Positions 25,608-34,900 of a stretch of 64,000 nucleotides of DNA are shown here, piece by piece. The first letter of the stretch is position 1, and every line of letters begins with the position of its first letter. The stretch spans positions 2,480,001 through 2,544,000 of the forward strand of contig CBDDIB010000002.1 in NCBI GenBank assembly GCA_965228695.1, in the 5' to 3' direction. Source of the DNA: JAJFJD01 sp965228695 (GTDB lineage Bacteria > Pseudomonadota > Alphaproteobacteria > UBA8366). The notes below the pieces were generated by a model. It worked only from the letters and a program-made list of their open reading frames with translations, made no database searches and was not told the DNA's origin. The position numbers were made by a program, and so were the translations under genes.

Positions 25608-26540
25608 AGATAATGTTGGTTAGTTCTCCTCCCTGGTCCCGCGTGGTCATCTCAGTATGAAGGCACACAGTTGGCGCTGGTAGGCGCTTCGATATGCCGA
25701 TTTGGCATATGGGCGCGGCCTCGTTGGGTGCGGCCGACCTTGGCGCGCGACCTCTTGGCCGCGGGCGAACGGGCACCAAATGTGTTATACTTTCTCGACC
25801 TCATGCGGAGTGTGTTGTCTAGGAAGCGCTACTTGACAAATCCGCATTATGTAGCGGGGTGGAGGAGAGGTTACCCGCTTGCCCGGCGCATATTCAGCCC
25901 CATTTTCAGCGGGGTATTTTTGTGGCCGAACTTTCCCGCGTCTTTCCCTGTGCTGGGGTTGCGAGTACCATAGTTGTTAAATGTACTAGCATTAATCAAA
26001 TAACTGCTCTGTCCACTACGCATACAGGGCAACTATTTCTGTAATTCTAGTACATTATAAAACAACGTCAAATAATGAGGAAATTCAATATTGCTTCTTA
26101 TCTTCTTGCGATACGCTCATTCACGGCCAGGTGCCGTCTTTTTCCCTGCGTCTTCTCATGGCAGCGCAACGGTTGAAAAATCGCAAAAGTCTGGCGTACT
26201 CGTCGAACATGGAAGAAGTGTATCGATTCTCCTTCCTCAGAGTAGAGGGCTGCGTGTGCCGCAACAGCAAATGTCGCCCTCTTGTATTGAGATGCAACGT
26301 TTTGATAGCGTGAAGACGTAATCTCCATTCAACACTCCGCTTAACCCACCACCATGATCCGAGCTGGACGGAAGGGTTCATACCCTTCCGTCTCCAAAGC
26401 GGCGTCGGTATTCATGGTGGTGTTTTTTATTATGCGAGTAGCTGTGGTCTCAAATGTGCCAAATCGGCACATTACGTGTACTACTGCAAAACGGCACTGA
26501 CGGTTACGCTTTGTTTTATACAAGCATAAGCCACCGACCT
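25608..26540. other. Long non-coding stretch with inverted repeats
   Basis: About 930 bases contain no credible protein gene. There is an imperfect GC-stem hairpin followed by TATTTTTG near 25898-25925, and the nested hairpin with T tract at 26343-26430 listed separately. The remainder is AT-rich, particularly around 25980-26100. It may include attachment or regulatory sites of the neighbouring integrase. Confidence 0.5.
26343..26430 (+). ncRNA. Nested long hairpin ending in a T tract; candidate small RNA or terminator
   Basis: An outer stem pairs CACCACCATGA (starting near 26346) with TCATGGTGGTG (ending near 26424), followed by TTTTTT. Inside lies a second hairpin, GACGGAAGGGT/ACCCTTCCGTC. 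The whole fold of about 80 nt ends like a rho-independent terminator. No protein gene ends immediately before it. It could be a structured RNA, an antisense-type regulator, or a recombination site folded as single strand. No RNA family was recognised. Confidence 0.4.
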
Positions 26541-26885
26541 ATGATCAACGACTTTGCATTAGAATTGCGCGTAGCGCGCAAAAAGGCAGGGTTCAGTCAG
26601 GCTGACTGTGCCCACTTTCTCGACGTACATCAGTCTGAAATCTCACGCTACGAGAGCGGCGCGCGAGTGCCGCCACTGCCTACCATTTGCCGGCTTTCAA
26701 TCATCTATGGTCGAAGTTTTGAGACCCTTTTTGCCAGTATGTACCATGAGGGACGCCGGGCGCTCCGCGAGCGCCTTAAGAGCATGCCGCAATCACCAGC
26801 GCGATGGCTTGGAAATTTTAACCGCGACAACAGCCTTCGCTCACTCTCTCATCGCCTTTCCGACGTAACCGACGATGACGTATGA
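26541..26885 (+). CDS. XRE-family HTH regulator, partner of a RuvC-like protein (pair A)
   Basis: This 114-aa protein has an N-terminal Cro/C1-type HTH: LRVARKKAGFSQADCAHFLDVHQSEISRYE at about residues 8-37, followed by CRLSIIYGRSFETLF. The C-terminal half is basic. The ATG at 26541 begins a typical XRE N-terminus, although the frame extends upstream. It overlaps the next gene by four bases (ATGA), so the two are translationally coupled. An equivalent pair with the same overlap is at 39267-40144. Confidence 0.82.
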   Translation: MINDFALELRVARKKAGFSQADCAHFLDVHQSEISRYESGARVPPLPTICRLSIIYGRSFETLFASMYHEGRRALRERLKSMPQSPARWLGNFNRDNSLRSLSHRLSDVTDDDV

Positions 26886-27388
26886 GGGCGAAGTTTCGGG
26901 TGCTCGCTTTCGCTGCGGGCACGGGTCGGGTCGGCTATGTGTTCCTGATCGGCGGCAAGTTACGGGATTGGCGGCTGTCAAATAAGGCATCGAAGAATAT
27001 TGAGTCGGTCGCGCAATTCGTAACCAAATGGATAGCTACACTCGGTCCTCACGTGGTGGTCACCGAAGACATTCGCGGCCACAGTTCGAAAAGCGCGAAA
27101 ACCCGTCAACTTATCGAGGCTGCCGCCGGTGTTGCTGAGAAACACGCACTTCTTGACGTCAAAATCGCGCGAAATTCGACGTACCAAAATAAATACGAAG
27201 AAGCAGCGGCGCTTGGGAAACAGTTTCCTGAGATTGCAGCTTGGGTTCCCAAAAAGCCAAGGATTTGGGAGACCGAACCCCGGAATACTGTTTATTTCGA
27301 TGCCCTGGCGTTAGCGCTTCAGGTGATAAGCCCCTCGGGCCCAGATGCTTCACACGGCCAGGTAAATGGTCCGCAGTACAGGTTCTGA
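26882..27388 (+). CDS. RuvC-like (RNase H-fold) protein lacking the first Asp (pair A)
   Basis: This 168-aa protein follows the RuvC layout. The first strand FRVLAFAAGTGRVGYVFL sits where RuvC has its D-P-G motif, but the Asp position is Ala11. HVVVTEDIRG supplies the second acidic position at E62. NTVYFDALALAL supplies the late Asp at D140. The fold assignment rests on this spacing. Loss of the first metal ligand suggests altered or absent nuclease activity, perhaps junction binding only. It is coupled by ATGA to the XRE gene. The paralogue at 39620 has Val at the same place. Confidence 0.65.
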   Translation: MRAKFRVLAFAAGTGRVGYVFLIGGKLRDWRLSNKASKNIESVAQFVTKWIATLGPHVVVTEDIRGHSSKSAKTRQLIEAAAGVAEKHALLDVKIARNSTYQNKYEEAAALGKQFPEIAAWVPKKPRIWETEPRNTVYFDALALALQVISPSGPDASHGQVNGPQYRF

Positions 27389-27582
27389 AAAACGCCTCTA
27401 CCATATTTTATTATGGTGGCGTGCAATAGTTGGGGGGATGTTCGCCGAAAAGAATCCGATAAGACTTGGATAACTTAAATAATGTGATTTATTTATCAAG
27501 TAAAGACTACGGTTTATTCAGTTTATTATTATGGTGTTTGTCAATTATACCTAAATTATTGCCACCGTAGAGAGCATTATTC

Positions 27583-28170
27583 ATGAATTTTCTGTACGAC
27601 CATCCTGGACAACGCAAATACCTCACGGCCGCTGAGCGTGTCGAGTTTTTGAAATCGGCGAAAAGGAGTGACTCTGAGATTTGCTCGTTTTGTGCAACAC
27701 TCGCGTATACGGGAACCCGAATTTCAGAGGTGCTGGCTCTTGTGCCGGACCGTTTCGATTTTTCTGACGATATGATCATCATCGAATCTTTCAAAAAACG
27801 CCGCAGGGGCATCAACCGAGCTGTGCCCATTCCACAAGACCTGATGAACTTACTCGATGAGCTGCATCACATTCGCCGGCGGCAATCGTTACCCGAGGAT
27901 GTCCAGGAACGTATCTGGCTATGGAGCCGGACTACTGCGTGGAAGCGAGTCAAAGATACGATGTCTATGGCTGGTTTAACCGGACCATGGGCGTGCCCCA
28001 AGGGGCTTCGACACTGTTTCGGAGTCACGGCAATACAGAACCAGACGCCGATTAACATGGTCAGAAAGTGGCTTGGGCATTCTCGTATTTCCACAACCGC
28101 GCTCTATGCGGATGCTGTGGGAGACGAAGAACGCAAGATAGCTGAACGGTTCTGGAAGGACTTTGAATAA
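27583..28170 (+). CDS. Short tyrosine recombinase (right copy)
   Basis: The 195-aa protein is a clear paralogue of the 14089-14778 recombinase, with matching FSYDRHGNRKY/FLYDHPGQRKY, GARISEVLAL/GTRISEVLAL and TTAWKRVK blocks. Catalytic residues: R46, R143, H144, H166 (WLGHSRIS) and nucleophile Y175. The first His of H-x-x-R is again Lys (K140). It lies inside the right boundary and is transcribed toward it, ending 82 bases before the right recombination site. This mirrors the left copy and suggests the two act together on the segment ends. Confidence 0.88.
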   Translation: MNFLYDHPGQRKYLTAAERVEFLKSAKRSDSEICSFCATLAYTGTRISEVLALVPDRFDFSDDMIIIESFKKRRRGINRAVPIPQDLMNLLDELHHIRRRQSLPEDVQERIWLWSRTTAWKRVKDTMSMAGLTGPWACPKGLRHCFGVTAIQNQTPINMVRKWLGHSRISTTALYADAVGDEERKIAERFWKDFE

Positions 28171-28252
28171 GGCAATAGCGTCGCAATGTTGCCGGCGCTA
28201 TTTCGTAGCTCTGCATCAGCCCTTCTACGGATCGTGAGCCACTCGCGACAGC

Positions 28253-28289
28253 CGAACAGAATGCACCATTCTGTTCACAAGTGCGCGAT
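28253..28289 (-). repeat. Right recombination site of the nested segment
   Basis: On the + strand: GAACAGAAT (28254-28262), spacer GCACC, ATTCTGTTC (28268-28276), then CAAGTGCGCGAT. On the minus strand the outer 12 bases and both arms are identical to the left site at 14055-14091; only the 5-base spacer and one outermost arm base differ. A small membrane-protein ORF starts nine bases beyond it. Confidence 0.75.
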
Positions 28290-28297
28290 TATCCGAA

Positions 28298-28447
28298 ATG
28301 TTCGACGGTGACTTGGTAAAGCTCCTCTGGCTCGTAGCGCTCTCCGGCATATGGGGTTGGCTCATCGGCTTTTATATGGGCTCAAAGCGCGCACGCATAT
28401 ATCTCGAAGTGTTGAAGGAGCACGGCGAAGCGACGAATTCTAAATGA
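28298..28447 (+). CDS. Small single-pass membrane protein (49 aa)
   Basis: A 49-aa frame beginning MFDGDLVKLLWLVALSG with one membrane helix (LLWLVALSGIWGWLIGFYMG), then a basic tail and an acidic end. It begins nine bases after the right recombination site, mirroring the membrane-protein gene just outside the left site. No ribosome-binding site is evident, so expression might depend on what recombination places upstream. No family recognised. Confidence 0.45.
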   Translation: MFDGDLVKLLWLVALSGIWGWLIGFYMGSKRARIYLEVLKEHGEATNSK

Positions 28448-28991
28448 GCGGCAGGAGGGTAAAGACACTCGATTTCTGTCTTATCTCCGTCCCCTTCGGT
28501 CACCACGATAAACCTGAAATTCTCCTTCGCAGCCTATAACCGGGACGACGTGAGAGCGACCCGGAAGCTTGAAGAGTGGCTACGCACCCTCTAGCCGATA
28601 TTCTCCGAAAAAGCCGTCTTAGAATACCCGCAAGGTGTGTGTTGTACTACAACACCATCTTGCCAAAGTGGGGCTCAGGCGCCGCCCCCCTGTTGGATAC
28701 CCCCGCTTGTTTGGTGCAGTCCAGGCATCGAGCCTGATCAGCACCATCGAAACGTTTCGCCGTTTCGTCACTCGCACCGTGTGGCCGGTGCATCACCATT
28801 CAGGGGAGCGTTCCTGCTACCCCTGAAAACCCCATGACAACTCCATTGAGGCCAACCCTGCGCGGTTTGGATGCCGATCAGGTCTTTCTTGACCCGATAC
28901 CTACGACCAAGCGCCAACCCGTGCTCTTTGGAAACATGGGCCAACCTTCCGCAGATTGGATGCGCGCCATCAAGTCCCCGCTTGTTTCTCA
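28448..28991. other. Decayed region before the STAND NTPase gene
   Basis: The short reading frame ending near 28594 contains AAYNRDDVRATRKLEEWLRTL, which resembles the end of an RNase_H_2 exonuclease domain (consensus YN-x-D-D-x-x-A-T). That suggests the 3' remnant of a lost gene. A 53-aa frame at 28834-28995 has no recognisable features. I see no intact gene here. Confidence 0.4.
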
Positions 28992-31900
28992 TTAATACAA
29001 TGTTTTTGATGCCTTTTTGGCAAACCAGAAGCGGGGATCTTCACCATTCCGCTTCAATCCGACATAGAGCTCCCGTACCCCAGATGAATCATCATAACTC
29101 TTGCTGGATTTGTATTTAGAAAAACCGAGTTTGATAATGAGGCTTCGCCTACACGATTTGAGCATTCCATCGATCCAATCGCGCTCTGCCCACAGGAGCG
29201 AACCCTCATCCTGATATTTGCCTCTGCGGACATCGGGGTCTATTTTCCATTCCCCCCAAACTTCGCTGTTTAGCGCGAGCGCACCATTGCTGTCATGCCA
29301 TTGCTGTTGGTCTTTGTCGGGTGCTAGCCCAAGTATTCTGGTGATTGCCAATCCCAAACGTGTTCGTTCTATTGCTCCCCGTGCTGCCCATTCGTCACCT
29401 CTATCGATGCCGATAGGATACTTCTCAGGATTCCAGATCAAAGGAACGAATGGTGTCTTCTTGGCGTAGCGATCAACACGTCCATCTGAGCCAAACCTTG
29501 GCAGCCACAGGTCGTGATCGGGTGATTTCGAGAATGCGGCACACTGTCCGACCGCACCTCTCTCCTTGATCAGGGCCGAGCTAAGACTGACGCGTACGCC
29601 GTCTGGCGACGACCAATACCCGTAAAGCGGCAAGAAGCGATCTTTAGTGTCCGCGGGGAAGCCTACCTTTTGAAGCAATGCTTGCTGATCTACGAGTGTT
29701 TCCTGGTTTCCTTTGCGCTCGCCTAGAAGGTGCTCCCGCGCCTGTGCCGGAACACGGTCTTTGTGATCCGACAGCCATGATCCGTCCTCAAAGGAAACAT
29801 CCCCGTGCTCTAAGAACTCTTGCCAAGGGTTCCGTCCCTCCCAATCATAGACCGAACGCGCTACGGGGCTGCTTTTGACAAGTGTCGTCGCCGCATGAAG
29901 GCGAGCATGCCTCTGAATATGCTCGCGATAAGTCTCAAACCGATCGTCATCGTCATGCCGGTACTGAATGCCGCCGGGGAAGTCAGACATACTCTTCGAA
30001 CCAGGCCATCGTTTTATCACCTCATCGGCAATACAATCGCTGGCTTCGTTCTTCGAAATCCAGAAGAGCCGCGCAAGACCGGTAACCTTGTGCTGATCGA
30101 ATTCGTAGTCGAAATCAAAGTTGGTCCGCCGATCCTGATTGTTCGGCGAACCATCGCGCTCAACAATGCCATGCGGCGGAATCCAAACCTCATTCCACAG
30201 CTGTGTAAGTTCGGGGCTCATAGGCTTACCGCCCTCTATGTGTCTCAGGCATCGGGCGAGATGGAGCTTGTTGAGCGCGTGCAGATCGTCGCGTTCTGCA
30301 AGTTCTACAATTTTCGGTTTCAGGGGCATGAGTTTATCGCCGTGGTGCAGGGCGGCGCGCGCCAATCCCATCAATAGCCATTGCTGCGCGTTTAGGAAGG
30401 CGAAATGATGCTCATCGGAGAGAAGTGATGAAATCTCGTCCACATCAAAGCGATCGAACAACCGCCCTACATCCTCTGTTAACCCGAGATCAAGCATGCT
30501 GCTCAGGCTTCTTGCCGCACTCCATCGGACGAAGGCATCGCTGTCACCGAGCAAGTGCCACAAAACATCCGCAATTACATCGACCTCATCGGCCTTACCC
30601 GCAAAGGCATCGCGATACGCGCCTTCTCCGACCTCATCGCCAACCTTTGCAGCGGAGCTCGATAGCAACTCTTCAAATGCGGCCAAGGCTGTCGATGGTT
30701 TAGTGTAGCAGGACAGGCTGGTCGTTATCTGAAGCCATTCATCGCCCCCAAGTTCAACACGCTCTTTTGCTATCGTTTCCAGTACAGTTTGCAGTACGAA
30801 TTGCGGGTTGCCGCACAATTTCGACAAGCGGTAGACTTCGCGAGAAATGCCTGAATAGCGAAGGTTGAAAAGTTCCGAGCCCTTGAAAGCGAAAAGCTTC
30901 TTGATCAGACTGAGTACGCCATTCTTTACATGAGCCGTACTTTCGCCCCATGCCTCGACGCACTCGATCATCAAATCGAGTGCGTTATCAAATTCAATCT
31001 CGGCAGACTCACATAGGGCTTCTAGGAACCTGATCCGTTTCTCATACGGACAAGTCTTCTGTATTTCATCGAACAAGCGTTTTCTACTACCAAACGGCAT
31101 TCCATCTATAGCGTGAATGCCTTGAATTGCCTCATCAAGCGAGGATGCGGATGCGGGATCACAATTTGCCAGAATAGCAGCGAAGGCATCTTCGCGAGCC
31201 TGTTCATCTTGCATTTTGCTATGGGCTTGAAGGCTGTAGTCAGCTCCGCTCCCGCTGTAATTTCTTCTGGCATTTTCGATGTCGCGCCGACGCCGTGCGC
31301 CCTCTCTCAACGCCTGAATGTGGTTCCGCAAATCCGCTTCATTGATTTCATCGAAAGTATCCATGCAGCCGAGCAGGCTTTCCCATACTCCTTCCCACCC
31401 GCCAAAACTATGTTCACGATCTAGCTTTTCCGTCACAAGCGAGAAGATCACTTTCCGGTCTTTCGGATTGGCAACCGAAAGCAAATCTTGCAAACCTTTG
31501 CCGACCTGCCAATCATGCCAACCATGGTCCTCACAGATTGTGAGCAGTATGGCCGAACGGCGCGCGTCCAGGTGACCGTCCTTAGCAAGAAAGCAGGCAA
31601 GCTGAGGAAGGCCATAGGAGTAATTCACAACATCCTGATTGTACCAGCGCATCAGTTTATACATTGCCGAAAAGCCAATGGAGGACGCGGCTGCACGGCC
31701 GAACAGGGTCCACCCGAATTTTGATGGCTCATGTTGAAAGATCGTCTGACAGAGATTCATAAGCCGGTGTGAAAGTGCAGGCTTGACGATCCCTCCCGGC
31801 TGCTCAGCTGCATAGTGCAGAGCAGAGTAGATCAGGTCGAAGTCATCGCCGCCCATCTGGTCAAGTTGGGCCAGGCCCTGAGCGTAATATTCCCGCGACT

Positions 31901-34900
31901 CGTCAATACTCATTGGGATCAACGATTCGGCTAAATCTCTGTAGGACTCGCCACGTTGTTCAATATAGTCATCCCGAATAATGTCGTCGGAAAGCGTGTT
32001 TGCGTACGATCCGGCGACATCTGACAGATTAGCGCGCCTTGCAACAAGAGCGAGAACACCCAGCTTTTCACCTAGTGAGAACCGGTTCGCCCCAATGATT
32101 TCTATTATCTCTTCCGCATTTTCCTTTTCGACCGTCTCGCTATGACGAAGCAGGATTCGGACGAGCCCAATGCCGACATGGCGCGCGACATTGTCTCTCG
32201 CGGTTTCGGCTTTCCAGTGGAGGTCGGGTCTCAGTGCGGTTTTCCAGATTGCCAAGAAATCCGCCAAAACATCATTAGAAAGCCCATGCTTCGAAAACAG
32301 GGCGTTCTCAATAGGTTTGATCAGCTGTAGTACGCAGGCTGCCCCCTTGACAACATCATCCCGCTCATGCTGCGAAAACTGTTTTCGTTTTTCGAGCTTC
32401 TGTCCCTTTCGCTGATTGCGCTGGTTATTCGTTACAATAAGACTGTCGAGAAATGCGCTTAATTCTGCTTCCGTGCCTATTGATCTTGTATTTCGCCCTC
32501 TTTTCACGTTCTCCGGTATCAGATGGTGATATGTAAGCCTTTCGCCCGAGGACCACGCTGCTATGCAGGCAGATTGAACAGGCATCCAAACCCTGCTTAT
32601 ACCGTGTCGCTCTCCATAGTCGTAACTAGATGGCCGGCGGTGCCTATAGAGCTTCAACAGCCGCTTCGCTGACTGCCTGGAATTCACGATAACGGCGCTC
32701 ATAGCCGCACTGGCGATGGCACCCTGCAGTTCCATCTCGTAGTCAAAGTTATCCTTGGGGACGCTCGTCTTGTACCGTTGTGAAAGTAAACTAGCCGCCC
32801 GCGCCACAGACTTGAGCTGTGTTCTTGAAACACCCCACTCTTTTGATAGCAGACCAATATGCAGTGCGAGTGCCAGGCACCTTTTTGACGCTGCGAACTT
32901 GGCAAGTGTCTGCAAAGCCTCACTTCCGTTCAACGCTTCATGCTGAGCGCACAACGTGATCAACTCTTCAATGACAGAGAGAGCAAACCTGAAGTTCCAT
33001 AGCTGGATATTCCGATTGAATGAAAAGAACTCGTTCGTCAGCACACTCAAGAACATTACCGCTGCGATGTCGGATGCGTCTGGACCAGAGCGGTCAAGAC
33101 GTTTGTTCTCCTCGTCATTTTCGAGATACCAGTTTATCCAGCCTACAGCCCTGTTTTGGTGAATGCGCGCTTCGTCCAGTGCATCGGAAAAACAGTAAGC
33201 GACAATGAGGCGCGCATCGCGTGCGCCACGCCAACCGGACCGGTCATTAAACAACCTGCGCGAGGCATCTGAATCTCCAAGCGTTGTTGCCAACGCCGGA
33301 GAACGCCGGATGAACTGATCGCCCCGCGCATTGGCCGATGCTACTTGCGAGAGTTGCATCGTGAGCCTCAGAATTCGGTCCAGATCCTTCTCGCGTGTGG
33401 CAAGCGAGAACGCCGCATTGAGACGCGCAAGCTTTAACCGGCGACGGCCGTAGTCTGATTCGATAACGGCAGGAAAATCATCAGAAGCGGCGAGGTGGTA
33501 TGCTCTATTGCTATCGCCGATTACCACAAGAAAATGGGGAAATGCCTCGGCAGCATAAATCGAGTCCTTCTGGCGATCTTGAAGTCTTTGTGCAATGGAC
33601 TGCTGCGCCGCTACTTCACCTGCATAGTGGTCTTTAATATATGTCTCCGTAGGTTCGTCGCGGAATATCGCTCCGTGCCGGACTAGCTCCAACATCGGCG
33701 CGAGGTCAGATGCGGCGCTGTTGACTTGGGACTCAGACCAACTCAGCGCTCCGGCCAATTCAGTCAAAGGAATTGGTGGTGGGAGAAGCGAAAGGGCCGC
33801 GAAAAACTCGCGTATTTCAGTACCACTCCAGCCAGTGGTGTGCAGGTCTTGAGATATCTTTTCGCACTTTTGTGCGATCAACTCCTCAACAGTTATTTCG
33901 GTTTGCGGAGCATTTCCCGATACATTGATGTCCCAGCTTTCGACAAGATATTCAAGAACACGCGCATTACCCCGTGAACGTGCGAACGCCGTGGAGAATT
34001 CGAAATCCGTGACGCTTTCGCGGCGTGTCTCAAGAAAGCTGCGCGCTTCCGCCTCGGTGAATGGCTCAAGCGGTAGACTCTCTATCTGGCTCGTGCCGAC
34101 AACGCGTTCCATCCTATGCGGACGTGCGGTGAGTAAAAGTTTGACGCCGTCGATCGGCTCCTCGCTGAGCGATGAGAGTAGAAGCCTTGGGAAGGCAGGC
34201 TCGTTGCGCGCATCAGCTTCCAGCTGCGCATTGTCCGTAGCATCTAAAATTACCAGAACCCCTTGCATTGCGGACTGGTTTTTGATGGTTTCGCTTGCTT
34301 GCTTGAGACGCTTACGTGCTACTTGGACCAACCCATATTGATCGCTGTCGCCTGGAAGAAGCGGATCGCAGAGTCCGCGTGTCGCCAGTTCATTTATGAT
34401 TTGCAGCAAACCAACCCGTGGAAGGTGACGTGCCTGGGTTTCGGAGCGATACGAACCGCCGCCGAAACAATCGAACACGACGACCTCGAAGGTATTTGCC
34501 AGATTGGCAGCAAGGCTCTGAATAAAAACAGTTTTCCCGACACCACCATCAGCATGCAGGAATACAGGTAGATTGCTGCTTAGGACCCTTTCCTTGACGT
34601 CGTGGAGAGCGCTGCGCTCAACGACGTCGCCAACATCAACGAACCGCGTATCCGCTGGAAATAGTTTATCTTCATCACATTCAAGCGCATCGAGGACATC
34701 TTCACGTCGGATAGAGTTTTTGTCCTGACCCTCGATTTGAGCTTTCTCGCGCACAAGCTCCACGAGAGCGAATAATCTTTTTGCTGCCTGTCCGGAGGAG
34801 TCGGCCGACCAATCACTGATTGTTCTTCGCAAGGACCGATTCTGCGCTGGTAGGTCACTTGTCGAGGCACGAAATTCGATCAGCGGAAAAATGTCTTCCG

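Larger units (their letters stand above)
14055..28289. mobile_element. Nested 14.2-kb segment bounded by inverted recombinase sites
   Basis: The segment is flanked by inverted copies of a core site plus 12 conserved outer bases. Paralogous short tyrosine recombinases lie at each inside edge, transcribed outward. Cargo: an HTH-type regulator, a small exported Cys-rich peptide, a methyltransferase, a serine recombinase, a lipoprotein, DUF3768, a TraD-like ATPase, a ParB-like protein, a XerCD-like integrase and an XRE/RuvC-like pair. It may be a Tn916-like element (inverted ends, heterologous spacers) or an invertible block. Sequence alone does not decide between them. Confidence 0.55.

Noticed and set aside
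27575..27600. A core-site-like ATTTTCTGTAC at the start of the right recombinase gene, by analogy with the left copy
   Set aside because: Only one arm matches 7 of 10, and the partner arm is absent, so it is not counted as a site.
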